64,000 nt of DNA from UBA11373 sp046714175 (GCA_046714175.1 JBKKBI010000069.1:1-64000); one strand, 5' to 3'. Positions 42,655 to 51,838 are shown, counted from the stretch's first letter. Notes: generated by a model from the sequence alone, not told the origin. Program-made: numbers and translations.

Positions 42655-43988
42655 ACCAGAGCGCCGAGGTCCGCCACGATCTGCAAGTACAAATCGGCGG
42701 TCATGCCCAACGACTCTTCCGAGACCCGCTCATCGGGCCCGTGGAACATGCCCAGGAAGTCTCCGAACCCAATCCGGTCGTCGAACATCCCCACCCCATA
42801 TGCCACGACCCCCCGCGGGCGGAAGAACCGGGCATCAGTACCCACGGGACTCAGTGCCGGGATGAGGTGGGTCCCCGGGGCGATCGTGTTCACCGCTCGC
42901 CCGATCGCCTCCCAGAGCGGACCCTCCGCTGCGGAGCCCCCGGCGAGCGTGGTCTCCATCTCCTCGTAGCCGACTGAGTCCCACAGTGAGCCGAGCACCT
43001 TGCGGAAGTGCTCCGCGACGTAGTGGGCATCCTGGCCGGAGAGCGCTCTCACGTCGATCTCGGCCATGGCGCGATCCGGGATGACGTTCGCCTTCACCCC
43101 TCCCGAGAAGACGTTGGGACTCACGGTAAGGCGGGTACCGGCGTGGATCCAGCGGGCCAGGCCGAGGTCGCGGGTTGCGATGCGAGCGATGGCGCCGTCG
43201 ACCCGCGCCGGGTCGATGAGATCGGCGGCGAGGTCGGGAGCGGGATCCCAGGCTGCCACGAAGCGAACCCACTCGGGAGTGATCTCAGGCGATGGTGGCG
43301 CGGACTCGAGCAGCGAAATCGCCCGGGCCAGGGGAACGACGGCGTTGTCCGCGTGGAGCGGCTGGCTGCCGTGTCCGGCGGTGCCGCTAGTGCGCAGCCG
43401 CCGCCACTGCGGACCCTTCTCCGCAACGACCACCGGCACTCCAGCTCCAGTTCGACCCGCGAGGCGGGGAGCGCCGATCTCGGTGATGAGCCAATCGGTC
43501 GCAACCGCCTCCCAGTGCTCGTGCACCAACCAACGGGCGCCGAGGCGGCCCCCGGCCTCCTCGTCGGCGACGGCGAGGAACACCAGGTCGCCCGGGTAGC
43601 GCCACCCCGAAGTGATGAGGTGGCGAAACATCGCGGCCATCGCCGCGGCCTGGCCGAGCATGTCGATCGCCCCCCGACCCCAGACGAAACCGTCACGCCG
43701 CTCGCCGGCAAAGGGATCGATCGACCACCCGGCGGGATCGGCGGGCACCACGTCGGTGTGCGCCATGAAAGTGAGCGTCGGGGCGGAGCCGGCACCCGGC
43801 ATCCGGTAGACCGCGCTCACCCTCCCTGGCGCGGGCTCGAAGCGCTCGCCCGGGGTGCCCAGATAGGCGTCGAGGGTCTCCACGGAGCGCACCTCGCCTC
43901 CGGAAGCCGCGGAGCCATCGTTGACACAAGCGTTGCGGATCAGCGCCTGCAGCAGCTCGGCGACTTCACCGGCAGCGACACCACTCAT
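42651..43988 (-). CDS. M20-family metallopeptidase
   Basis: A 445-residue dinuclear zinc peptidase or deacylase. Metal ligands are His77 in MAHTDVV and Asp109 in GRGAIDMLG, then the Glu pair in VADEEAGG and a C-terminal His in MFHGPDERV. The lid/dimerisation domain holds GTAGHGSQPLHADNAV. It resembles the ArgE/DapE/carboxypeptidase group annotated as M20/M25/M40; the substrate cannot be told. The ATG overlaps the preceding small gene (ATGA), and the stop interlocks with DUF1015's. Confidence 0.9.
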   Translation of the reverse strand: MSGVAAGEVAELLQALIRNACVNDGSAASGGEVRSVETLDAYLGTPGERFEPAPGRVSAVYRMPGAGSAPTLTFMAHTDVVPADPAGWSIDPFAGERRDGFVWGRGAIDMLGQAAAMAAMFRHLITSGWRYPGDLVFLAVADEEAGGRLGARWLVHEHWEAVATDWLITEIGAPRLAGRTGAGVPVVVAEKGPQWRRLRTSGTAGHGSQPLHADNAVVPLARAISLLESAPPSPEITPEWVRFVAAWDPAPDLAADLIDPARVDGAIARIATRDLGLARWIHAGTRLTVSPNVFSGGVKANVIPDRAMAEIDVRALSGQDAHYVAEHFRKVLGSLWDSVGYEEMETTLAGGSAAEGPLWEAIGRAVNTIAPGTHLIPALSPVGTDARFFRPRGVVAYGVGMFDDRIGFGDFLGMFHGPDERVSEESLGMTADLYLQIVADLGALV

Positions 43989-44338
43989 GCCGTTCGCTCC
44001 AAGAGCGACTCCTTCCACGTGCGGAAGCGAGTGTGGATGCTGCCCCCTGGCCCGACCCCGCGGCCGGTTTTTCCGTGTAGATCGAACCTGAAGCACTCGC
44101 CGTTGTCGGCGGCGATGGCGAGGTACCGAGCCTCGCCCACGGCAGGTCCGGCACGCCACAGCAGGAACCGTCCCAGGCGCCTCTTGTACGCCACCGGTTC
44201 GCCCAGGGCCTCCCCCAGGGATAGCAGTTCTGGCGGCGCCTCGATCCAGGATGTCGCGGCGATGCTGTAGTCGCGTGTCGGGGTCGCCGGCAGTTCGGCG
44301 GTGTGCCAACGGCCAACGCGAAAGGGGCGCTCGCTCAC
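43985..44338 (-). CDS. uncharacterised 117-residue protein
   Basis: No family recognised. The protein has a short N-terminal basic segment, a central GEPVAYKRRLGRFLLWRAGPAVGEARYLAIAAD region that looks beta-rich, and FRFDLHGKTG, then a basic C-terminus. No signal peptide or membrane segment. Both ends overlap neighbours by 4 bp (GTGA with the acetyltransferase gene, ATGA with the peptidase gene), so it is a true operon member. It might be a substrate-binding or inhibitor partner for the peptidase, but nothing in the sequence shows this. Confidence 0.6.
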   Translation of the reverse strand: MSERPFRVGRWHTAELPATPTRDYSIAATSWIEAPPELLSLGEALGEPVAYKRRLGRFLLWRAGPAVGEARYLAIAADNGECFRFDLHGKTGRGVGPGGSIHTRFRTWKESLLERTA

Positions 44339-44829
44339 TCCGAACCGCTGCGATGCATCACGATGGAGCGAGCCTTGAATCCATTGGCCTCGAAGAAATT
44401 CTTTGCTTCGCGATGCCCCGGGGAGACATAGGCGTCGAAGCGAGTGATGCCGCGCTCGCCGGCCTCGGCGAGAAACGCCACCGTCATCGCCTCACCAACC
44501 CCGACTCCCCGGGCCGCGACCTCAGTAAAGATGAACCGGACCGCGGCTACCCGGTCCCCGCCCGCCTGCGGGAGCATCGCCTCGTCGCGCCACGCCACGA
44601 ACCCGACCGGCACCTCCCCGAGCAAACCCACGATGAGATTCCAATCCGGGTCGGCGAACCACGCCGCCAGCGTGGTGGCGACTGGCTCCGCGATGCCATC
44701 GATCAGCGGCCACGGCTCGCGCAGCGCGGCCATCTCGTCTGCCAGCAACCGATAGAGGCGGGCTATCTCCGGCAGGTCCTCGCGGCTTGCGGGCCGGGCA
44801 CCGGCTGCGGCGGCATCGTTATCAGACAC
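44335..44829 (-). CDS. GNAT-family N-acetyltransferase
   Basis: A 164-residue acetyltransferase. The acetyl-CoA loop is ARGVGVGEAMTVAFLAEAGERG (Q/RxxGxG/A type), preceded by VAAVRFIFTEV and followed by ITRFDAYVSPGHREAKNFFEANGFKAR, the usual last strands. Substrate unknown. The GTG start overlaps the DUF4193 stop by 8 bp. Confidence 0.88.
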   Translation of the reverse strand: MSDNDAAAAGARPASREDLPEIARLYRLLADEMAALREPWPLIDGIAEPVATTLAAWFADPDWNLIVGLLGEVPVGFVAWRDEAMLPQAGGDRVAAVRFIFTEVAARGVGVGEAMTVAFLAEAGERGITRFDAYVSPGHREAKNFFEANGFKARSIVMHRSGSE

Positions 44830-45268
44830 AGTCGCGGCAGAACTTGCGCCGCTTGTCGGCGAGTTGGCTCGTGCGCTTCACCAGGAAGCAGTTCTGGCAA
44901 ACGAACTCGCCCTTGCCGGCGGATTCTGCCGGCGTGTCGAGCTCGATCGCCTCACGCCGCAGCTTGCGGATCTCCTCGGCCTCGTCCACTGGGAGGCTCT
45001 CCGCTTCCTCATCGGCGGTGAGCATCTCCAACTCCTCGGCTTCGAGCTCGTCGAGGGCCTCGCGCTCTTCGTCCTCCTCGACCTCAGCTTCGACCTCGTC
45101 GGTCCCGACCACGTCGCCTTCGAGAATCTTCTCCAAGTCCTCTTCTTCGACCTCGGCTGGCACGAATCCGGCGTCGTCGATGTCGGCTTCCGCGACCTCT
45201 TCGGCTTCGTCGGCGTCGTCGACCCACCCGTCATCGGCGGGGACGAGGTCCTTGTTTTTCGGAGACAT
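44822..45268 (-). CDS. DUF4193 family zinc-ribbon-like protein with long acidic region
   Basis: A 148-residue protein. The C-terminal 30 residues (EFVCQNCFLVKRTSQLA.KRRKFCRDC) carry two CxxC pairs and match DUF4193, a small actinobacterial family. The first ~105 residues are extremely acidic (repeated DEAEE, EVEEED, EELEML), much longer than the usual ~60-residue tail in Mycobacterium. Acidic tails like this may mimic nucleic acid or bind basic partners. The role is unknown. Confidence 0.8.
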   Translation of the reverse strand: MSPKNKDLVPADDGWVDDADEAEEVAEADIDDAGFVPAEVEEEDLEKILEGDVVGTDEVEAEVEEDEEREALDELEAEELEMLTADEEAESLPVDEAEEIRKLRREAIELDTPAESAGKGEFVCQNCFLVKRTSQLADKRRKFCRDCV

Positions 45269-45314
45269 GCGCCTTCTCGGGGTCGGGGCGGGGCGAGTAT
45301 ATCCCCCGGGGCCA

Positions 45315-46058
45315 TCAGATCAGGAGCGTGGTGCGACCGGGGAGCAGCCGTACCGCAAAGCTCCCGTACCCGACCCGGAGGCGATCCGCCGTCACCCCCC
45401 AAGAGTCTGGGACGGCGACCACCGCGGCGGCGGTCCGGATCTGCCGCACCCCGGGGTCGCGACCGTGGAGTCCGGCCGGGAGGCGGCGGCGGAGTCGTAC
45501 CAGGTCGAGCGTGGCGCCGGAGAAGGTTTGGATCTCGAACAGTGAGTCATTGGGGGCGGATCGAGGTGACAGGGTCCAGCGTCCCCAATGCTGGAGATTG
45601 GACACGGTCACGGCGCGAGCGTCCCGCTCCCGAGGTTGGCGCCCGGGAACTGCCACGGTAATGCTCGCGGCGGCGCCGGCCCAGGGGAACCCGGCCCCGC
45701 CCCCGGCTCCCGCTCCCGCAACAACTGTGCCCAAGAATGGCCGCTCCGCCCCGCCGAGCGAGAGCATCCCCAGGTCGACCTCGTACCGCTGGCCGGTGTG
45801 GAGCCGGTCCCAGGCGGCGCCAAACGACGGGTCGACCGCAAACAATCGGCTTAGCTCGGCTGCGGTGGCGAAGGCGATCGCGGTCGCGACCGGAACCGCA
45901 GCGGCGATCGCAGCCACATCGGCGGTGGAGCCGACCACCAAGACTTGGTCGGGCGCCGCCGGCGCCGCGACGAACTCGCGGTATCCCATCACCTCCACAG
46001 GAGACGGAGTGCGGCGCGGGCGGCGCTGGCCGTCGCCGATCACCACCGTCGCCGTCAC
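45315..46058 (-). CDS. diacylglycerol-kinase-like C-terminal domain protein, catalytic half missing
   Basis: A 247-residue protein. From about residue 140 it follows the C-terminal domain of YegS/diacylglycerol kinases: VSNLQHWGRWTLSPRSAPNDSLFEIQTFSG, LPAGLHGRDPGVRQIR, then a strand-rich end with RLLPG. The N-terminal part has a hydrophobic VLVVGSTADVAAIAAAV strand but no GGDGT nucleotide loop, so it is unlikely to phosphorylate anything. The GTG overlaps the helY stop (GTGA). I am moderately sure of the domain and unsure of any activity. Confidence 0.5.
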   Translation of the reverse strand: MTATVVIGDGQRRPRRTPSPVEVMGYREFVAAPAAPDQVLVVGSTADVAAIAAAVPVATAIAFATAAELSRLFAVDPSFGAAWDRLHTGQRYEVDLGMLSLGGAERPFLGTVVAGAGAGGGAGFPWAGAAASITVAVPGRQPRERDARAVTVSNLQHWGRWTLSPRSAPNDSLFEIQTFSGATLDLVRLRRRLPAGLHGRDPGVRQIRTAAAVVAVPDSWGVTADRLRVGYGSFAVRLLPGRTTLLI

Positions 46059-48559
46059 ATGGCTCCTTCGGCGGCGACCACTCCCCGATCCAGGCCGCGC
46101 AGCGCCGCAGCCACGCCTGACGGAGGCTCGGGAAAGAGATCGCGGATCTGCCGCAGCAGATCGATCAGCTGCCGGCAGTTGCGCACGAAGTCGCCGACTG
46201 CGGCGTCATCGTCGTCTCCAAAGAGCTCGAAAAGGCTGCGTCCCGCGGTCCACCGGCCCGCGAGGCCGGCAAAACCGGGATCCGGTGGCCGACTTTCGGG
46301 AAGGCCGGCATGCCGCTCGGCGGCGGCGATCTCCTCCCACAGGCTCATCAGCTCCGCGCCGCGTCCGGCCAGCCCTGGAGGCCACCCGGACTCGGGGGTG
46401 TCGCGCCGCGCCTCGAAGGTGAACGCCGAGGCGAGCGCCGCGGTGGCAGGACCGTCGAGCCCATCGAACCACCCCCGCTCCACGGTCTCGGACAGAACCA
46501 GATCCATCATGTTGTAGATGCGCCGCAGCCGCTCGCCGCGTTCGGTCAATCGCCATTCGTGCACATAGCCGCGCCGCTCCAGCAGCCCGAGCAATCGACG
46601 AAAGGCGGTCACCACCCCCGGGGGCAGGGTGGCGGCGCGGGACTCGCGCTGCGCCAGGGACTGCTCGAGGCGCCGCCCCTCCCGGGCGAGCTGGACTTTC
46701 AAGTGAATTTCCGGGTCCGACATCTCCGCGGGCGCGACCACGACTCCGATGCGCTCCCCGGGGGCGAAAGAACGGAGGGCGTCGGCGACGCGCCGGCGAA
46801 ACGCGGCGTCGCGGGGACGGAACGGGCGTGGCAGGTCGACTGCCCCGACCCGGGTCACCGAGTCGGGAAGCCGATCCGGGATGAGGCGCCGCAGGTCACC
46901 GTGTTGGGACACCGTGAGCAGTCGCGGCCGCTTGCCCGTGCCGCGCGCCACCACCGCCACCCGCATCAGGCCACCGGGTTCGGTCCACTCCAAGACGTCT
47001 CCGGCGGCCGTGGCGGCCGCAAACTCGGCGAGGGCGCGGCTGGCGCTTGGCAGTGGAGCCGCCGCCAGTTCCCAGGTGTCCACCCCGGGGTGTGCGGCGG
47101 CAACGCGCAACTCGGCGAGGCGGCTGCGATCGCCCTCGAGATCGGCGGCGATCTCGCCGCGCCGGCGCTGATCGGCGTACTCGGCAAACGAGGCCGCCAG
47201 CAACTCCTCCGCCCGCTCGCGGGAGTAGCGCGCCACCAAGTTGACCGTCATGTTGTATGTGGGCCGGAAACTGGAGCGCAGCGCATGGCTTCCTCTGCCG
47301 GCAATACCGGCCGCGCGCTCGAACTCGACGTATGGCGAGTGCAGGACAACCGCAGTGCCGGCTTCATCTATACCCCGTCTGCCCGCCCGACCGGTGAGCT
47401 GCGTGTAGTCCCCCGCTTGCAGCATCTCGTGCCCTTCACCCGTGAACTTGCTCAGGCTCTCGAGTACCACCGTGCGTGCCGGCATGTTGATGCCCAGGGC
47501 AAGCGTCTCCGTGGCAAACACCAGACGCACCAGGCCGCCAGCAAAGAGTTGCTCGACCGTCTCCTTCATCGCCGGCACCAGGCCGGCGTGGTGCGGCGCC
47601 ACGCCCGCTTGCAGGCCCCGCAGCCACCGGTCGTATCCGATCACGGTCAGATCGGTGGCACTGAGGTGGCGGGTGTTGGCCTCGGCACGGTTGGTGATCT
47701 CGGCTGCCTCGGATGACGACGTGAGCCGCAGACCCCGGCCGACGACGGTCGCCACGGCGTCGTCGCAGCCCCGGCGGGAAAAGATGAAGAAGATCGCCGG
47801 GAGCAAACCCTTGCGATCGAGGAGCTCGACCGTTTCGTGGCGTCGCGGCGACCCATAGCGGCGGCCATCGGACCCGCTCCCCCGGAGCATGCGAGCCAAC
47901 CGCTCGTTGGGGCGCTTGCCGTGGAAGACCGGAAACAGCCGCAGGCCGCTCTTCTCCCAGCGGTCTCTGACCAGGTACAGCGACTCGAGGGGTACGGGAC
48001 GCTCCCTTTCCACCACCAGCGCCAGGTCGCCGCGTCGTTGCCGCATCCAATCGGCGAACTCCTCGGCGTTGGCAATCGTGGCCGAGAGGCAGACCAACGG
48101 GATCCCGCGATCGAGATGGACGATGATCTCTTCCCAGACTCCCCCCCGCTCCCGATCCTGGAGGTAGTGCACCTCGTCGAGTACCACCACGCCGACATCC
48201 GCGAGGTCGGGACTGTCGGCGTACATCATGTTGCGCAGCACTTCGGTGGTCATCACCACGACGGGTGCCGTGCCGTTGATCGAGTTGTCCCCGGTCAGCA
48301 GCCCCACCTGGCCCTCGCCGTGCAGACGGCGAAAGTCGCCAAACTTCTGGTTGGAGAGCGCCTTGAGAGGTGTGGTGTAGATCGCCCGTGCGCCGAGATG
48401 GAGGGCCCGCGCTATCGCCGCTTCGGCAACCGCCGTCTTGCCCGACCCGGTCGGGGCCGTGACGACGACCGATGCGCCGCGGTCGATCGCTTCGGCGGCC
48501 TCGATCTGGAATCGATCCGCCGCGAAAGGTAGGGCGGCGAGATAGTCATAGGCCCTCAC
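46055..48559 (-). CDS. helY: DEAD/DEAH-box RNA helicase, HelY/Ski2-like
   Basis: An 834-residue superfamily 2 helicase. Motif I is TAPTGSGKTAVAEAA, Ia is YTTPLKALSNQKF, II is VVLDEVHYL (DEVH), III is LSATIANAEEFA, and motifs V/VI are FATETLALGINMPARTVV and QLTGRAGRRGID. The C-terminal DSHCT-like helical domain spans ~650-830. Bacterial HelY is related to Mtr4/Ski2 and is proposed to act in rRNA processing. It directly follows tatC, as in Mycobacterium (Rv2092c), with GTGA coupling. Confidence 0.93.
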   Translation of the reverse strand: MRAYDYLAALPFAADRFQIEAAEAIDRGASVVVTAPTGSGKTAVAEAAIARALHLGARAIYTTPLKALSNQKFGDFRRLHGEGQVGLLTGDNSINGTAPVVVMTTEVLRNMMYADSPDLADVGVVVLDEVHYLQDRERGGVWEEIIVHLDRGIPLVCLSATIANAEEFADWMRQRRGDLALVVERERPVPLESLYLVRDRWEKSGLRLFPVFHGKRPNERLARMLRGSGSDGRRYGSPRRHETVELLDRKGLLPAIFFIFSRRGCDDAVATVVGRGLRLTSSSEAAEITNRAEANTRHLSATDLTVIGYDRWLRGLQAGVAPHHAGLVPAMKETVEQLFAGGLVRLVFATETLALGINMPARTVVLESLSKFTGEGHEMLQAGDYTQLTGRAGRRGIDEAGTAVVLHSPYVEFERAAGIAGRGSHALRSSFRPTYNMTVNLVARYSRERAEELLAASFAEYADQRRRGEIAADLEGDRSRLAELRVAAAHPGVDTWELAAAPLPSASRALAEFAAATAAGDVLEWTEPGGLMRVAVVARGTGKRPRLLTVSQHGDLRRLIPDRLPDSVTRVGAVDLPRPFRPRDAAFRRRVADALRSFAPGERIGVVVAPAEMSDPEIHLKVQLAREGRRLEQSLAQRESRAATLPPGVVTAFRRLLGLLERRGYVHEWRLTERGERLRRIYNMMDLVLSETVERGWFDGLDGPATAALASAFTFEARRDTPESGWPPGLAGRGAELMSLWEEIAAAERHAGLPESRPPDPGFAGLAGRWTAGRSLFELFGDDDDAAVGDFVRNCRQLIDLLRQIRDLFPEPPSGVAAALRGLDRGVVAAEGAM

Positions 48560-49272
48560 CGTCGAACCGTGAAGCGCACGATCCAGATAGTCGCTTCATA
48601 GAGCACGTAGAGCGGGACCGAGAGTAGGAGAAGGGTGAGCGGGTCCCCGCTCGGTGTGACGATTGCGCCGATGGTGACGATCAACAGCACTGCCCAGCGC
48701 CGCGCCGAGGCGAGCCGCCGCCAGCCGACCACCCCCATCAGCGCCAGGGCATAGAGAAAGACCGGAAATTCGAAGCCGATGCCGAACACGAGCAGAAATC
48801 GGAGCGCAAACGATAGGTAGTAGTCGCCACCGATGACCGGCTCCAGGTCGTCACCGGCAAAGTCGAGCAGGAATCCCAACCCGCGCTCGAGTGACCAGTA
48901 CCCGAACGAGATCCCGGCCAGGAACAGAGTCGTCAGCGCGGCCACGATCGGCAGCACGAGGCGCTTCTCCCGCGGGGAGAGCGCCGGAGCGACGAAGGAC
49001 CACAGCTGCCACAGCACCACCGGGCTGGCGAGCACGAACCCGCCGAAGAGCGACAGCCGCATGAACAGCGAGAACGCCTCGGTGGGGCGAAAGAAGACGA
49101 GCGACCGATCGACTGTGGCCTGCTCGTAGGGGGCAATGAGAATGTCGAAGATCGCTCCCCGGTACACGAAGGCGACCACTGAGGCCACCACCACGGCCAG
49201 AGCGGCCTTGATGATCCGAGAGCGGAGCTCTTCGAGATGGGCAGTGATCGGTTGGGCCGGCGTGGTCGTCAC
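48556..49272 (-). CDS. tatC: Sec-independent (twin-arginine) protein translocase TatC
   Basis: A 238-residue six-helix membrane protein, the receptor for twin-arginine signal peptides. HLEELRSRIIKA at the N-terminus is diagnostic. FVAPALSPREKRLVLP follows with the conserved FxxPGL-like loop altered, then FEFPVFLYAL and a last TPSGDPLTLLLL helix. GTG overlaps the tatA/B stop. Confidence 0.95.
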   Translation of the reverse strand: MTTTPAQPITAHLEELRSRIIKAALAVVVASVVAFVYRGAIFDILIAPYEQATVDRSLVFFRPTEAFSLFMRLSLFGGFVLASPVVLWQLWSFVAPALSPREKRLVLPIVAALTTLFLAGISFGYWSLERGLGFLLDFAGDDLEPVIGGDYYLSFALRFLLVFGIGFEFPVFLYALALMGVVGWRRLASARRWAVLLIVTIGAIVTPSGDPLTLLLLSVPLYVLYEATIWIVRFTVRR

Positions 49273-49502
49273 TGCGGCGGCTCCGATTCCGCGGTCGGTG
49301 GCATCGCCCGCCGCACCGCACCCAGATCGGACTCCTGTGCTACCTCGGCCTCTATACCGCGGCGGAGTTCTTCGGCGGTGTCCCTGAGTTCGCGCAAGGC
49401 CCGGCCCGCCCTGCGCGACAGTTCCGGAAGGCGGCGGGGGCCGAGGACCACAAGGGCGACAACGGCGATGGTGAGAAGTTCGGCGGGACTGATCCCAAAC
49501 AC
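49269..49502 (-). CDS. twin-arginine translocase TatA/TatB subunit
   Basis: A 77-residue protein: a short N-terminal membrane helix (SPAELLTIAVVALVVLG), the hinge GPRRLPEL and a long charged amphipathic helix (LSRRAGRALRELRDTAEELRRGIEAE). The hinge GP-RR-LPE is TatB-like, although actinobacterial TatA is similar. Only one such gene is in this window; another may lie elsewhere. The start is GTG. Confidence 0.88.
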   Translation of the reverse strand: MFGISPAELLTIAVVALVVLGPRRLPELSRRAGRALRELRDTAEELRRGIEAEVAQESDLGAVRRAMPPTAESEPPQ

Positions 49503-49554
49503 GAAGCGATGGTAGAGGTCGCCGGCTCCGAGACTCCCGTTACCGACAGCAGAC

Positions 49555-49851
49555 TCAGCCGAGGAGCTGGTCCACCCAATCGCCCGATTCCAGGGCGGCG
49601 GCGAAACGAGCGATCTCGGTTTCAGTGATGCGCTCGGGGTCGTCGACCACTTCGTAGCCCACTCCGGTGGCGAGGAGAATCGACACCACCCGGTGATTGG
49701 CGGGGCGACGCTGGATGTCGCCGCACGACGGGCAGTCGAACCGGTAGCACCCGGTGCCGGAGAGTGCGGTCAGTTCGAGACTCAGCTCACCGGGGAGGAG
49801 TTCCACCTCGCCGCAGATTTGGCAGGTTGTGCGAATGGTGGTCATTGGCAT
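49555..49851 (-). CDS. small zinc-ribbon protein
   Basis: A 98-residue protein with two cysteine pairs (CQICGE and CPSCGD), a zinc-ribbon-type fold, and a C-terminal helical region (ITETEIARFAAALESGDWVDQLL). A GGAG lies close ahead of the ATG at 49851. It sits between pafC and tatA/B. No known family recognised; perhaps nucleic-acid binding. Confidence 0.6.
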   Translation of the reverse strand: MPMTTIRTTCQICGEVELLPGELSLELTALSGTGCYRFDCPSCGDIQRRPANHRVVSILLATGVGYEVVDDPERITETEIARFAAALESGDWVDQLLG

Positions 49852-49932
49852 CGATCTCCGGGGCCGCGATCTCTTGGTCTCCTCAGCTATCGGGCCGGTT
49901 CCGGGGTGCCTGAATGACCATATGCGGGGTAG

Positions 49933-50868
49933 TCACCCGTAGCGGGCGAGCATCTGCGCGCGCAGAGTGGTCAGGTGGGAGGCCACCTCGGCGGCGTTCC
50001 CACCCTCCAGCATGTGGGCCGCGGAGCCGAGGCGCAGCAGCAGCCGCGCGATCACCCGCGCGTCCGAGGCCGAGAACTCGATCACGGTCCCGCCGCCATC
50101 GCGGGAGACCACGGTGACGGGGTAGTAGTCGGCCACCCAGGCCGCTTCTGCAGAGAGTGCGATCCGCACCACGAGGTCGTCGACGCCCGGGGTATACCGG
50201 ATCTCCCCGGTGGGAGGCTCCTCCTTCGGCTCGAAGTGCTCCCCGGTGGCAGCGGCGGCGCGGATCCGGTCAATGCGGAACACCCGCTCGCCCCCGGCGC
50301 GTCGGCAGAATCCGGTCACATACCAGTTGCCCATGGAAGCGAAAACGCCCCAGGGCTCGATGTCCCGCTCGGTGGCCTCTCCGGTGGCAATCCCGACGTA
50401 GTCGAGGTGGATCACGTCGCCGTTGGCCGCCGCCGCCCGCAGCAGGCCGACCGGTCCGGGCTCAGCGCCCAGGTCGACATCGATCACGCCTGGGTCGGGA
50501 AGGATGCTGCGGCTCAGCTTCTCCACGGCGCGCTCCAGGGCGAGATCCTTGGTGCCTGCCGACAGCACCGCCAACCCCCCGGAGAGGAGCATCAGGGCTT
50601 CGATCGCGGACAGTGCCACCGGCCGGGCGAAGTAGTCGGCCATGGCGATGACCACCTCGTCGCCGTCGAGATACGCATCCATCAGGTCTCCAGGCCCATA
50701 CCCGGGAAGGCCGCAAACGAATACCAGATTGAGGTCGGCGATCAACTCGGCGCGGGAATACTGAAAGCGCTGGCACACCTCGTCGGCTGTGGTCCCGGGG
50801 TGGGCGATGACCCACGGAACCATGGCCAGGATGCGAGACAGCCTCTCGCCGGTGCGGTTGCTGCTCAC
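49933..50868 (-). CDS. pafC: WYL-domain transcriptional regulator PafC
   Basis: A 311-residue protein: N-terminal winged helix (RILAMVPWVIAHPGTTADEVCQRFQYSRAELIADLNLV), a WYL domain (GVFASMGNWYVTGFCRRAGGERVFRIDRI) and a C-terminal WCX extension. In mycobacteria PafB and PafC form a heterodimer that turns on DNA-damage genes independently of LexA. The GTG overlaps the pafB stop (GTGA). Partner and locus match the family. Confidence 0.9.
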   Translation of the reverse strand: MSSNRTGERLSRILAMVPWVIAHPGTTADEVCQRFQYSRAELIADLNLVFVCGLPGYGPGDLMDAYLDGDEVVIAMADYFARPVALSAIEALMLLSGGLAVLSAGTKDLALERAVEKLSRSILPDPGVIDVDLGAEPGPVGLLRAAAANGDVIHLDYVGIATGEATERDIEPWGVFASMGNWYVTGFCRRAGGERVFRIDRIRAAAATGEHFEPKEEPPTGEIRYTPGVDDLVVRIALSAEAAWVADYYPVTVVSRDGGGTVIEFSASDARVIARLLLRLGSAAHMLEGGNAAEVASHLTTLRAQMLARYG

Positions 50869-51785
50869 GACGCCTCTTTGAGGTGGGCGACGAACCGGTC
50901 CCGCAGCACTGGCGGACCCTCGATCGTTGCGCCGTCGTCGAACCCGATCAGCCACCCGATGAACGGTTCCACCGCGGCAATGTGCAGGTGCACGGTGATG
51001 GTTCCGTCGCTGTGCTCCACGATCTTTGTGCCCGGAGGCAGCTGACGTCGAGCCCACCACGCGGTGGCGGCGTCGAACCGGACCACCGCCTCGATCGAGT
51101 CGTCTCCCGCCTCCCACGGCGCCGCCGGGAACCCGGCGGCCGCCCGGAAGCCTTTGGGGCGATCGAACGCACCCGCCTCCTCGCCGATCACCACGGCATC
51201 CATGCGATCGACCCGGAACGTCCTCGTGTCGTCGCCGACCGCGCCGACCAGGTACCAGTGGCCGCGGCGATGCACCAAACCGTACGGAGCCAGCCGCCGT
51301 GGCTGGTCGCGGTACTGAAACCGCACGCGCCTGCGATCGATGATGCCACCGAAGAGGGCCGCCAGGGTGTCGGCGTCGCTACCCAGATCCGCGGTGAGTG
51401 GGTCGCCGGTGGCGGCCACCGCCGCGCCGCCGAGCTTGAAGATCGCTGCCGGGGTAGCCCCTTCACCGCCGAGACGGGCCATCCGCATCGCCAGCCACAG
51501 AGCCGCTCGTTCCTCGTCCGTCAGTCCGGGATCGGGCAACGCGTACTCGTCGGGACGGATCACATAACCCTTCTCCACCTCGTACACGTCGGTGAAGTCG
51601 AGCCGCAGCGGGACCCCGAGCGAACGCAACAGATCCTTGTCCCGCTCGAATGTGCGGCGAAAGGCCTCATCGCTCTTTTCGTCGTAGCCGGCCACGGTGT
51701 GCCGGATGTCATCGGCGGAAACCGGCCGCCCTACGGTCAACAGGAACGCCAGCAAATTGATGACCCGTTCGATGACACGGTGCAT
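50865..51785 (-). CDS. pafB: WYL-domain transcriptional regulator PafB
   Basis: A 306-residue paralogue of PafC. The N-terminal winged helix is VIERVINLLAFLLTVGRPVSADDIRHTVAGY, and the WYL region has PYGLVHRRGHWYLVGAVGDDTRTFRVDRM. WYL domains sense a small ligand or nucleic acid. It starts at ATG. The 109-bp gap from pafA suggests its own promoter or a processing site; TAACCT lies about 10 nt before the start codon. Confidence 0.9.
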   Translation of the reverse strand: MHRVIERVINLLAFLLTVGRPVSADDIRHTVAGYDEKSDEAFRRTFERDKDLLRSLGVPLRLDFTDVYEVEKGYVIRPDEYALPDPGLTDEERAALWLAMRMARLGGEGATPAAIFKLGGAAVAATGDPLTADLGSDADTLAALFGGIIDRRRVRFQYRDQPRRLAPYGLVHRRGHWYLVGAVGDDTRTFRVDRMDAVVIGEEAGAFDRPKGFRAAAGFPAAPWEAGDDSIEAVVRFDAATAWWARRQLPPGTKIVEHSDGTITVHLHIAAVEPFIGWLIGFDDGATIEGPPVLRDRFVAHLKEAS

Positions 51786-51838
51786 GGATTAGGTCAGGTT
51801 ATCCGAGTCTCCCGCACGAGGGAATGGTCGGGGAAGAC

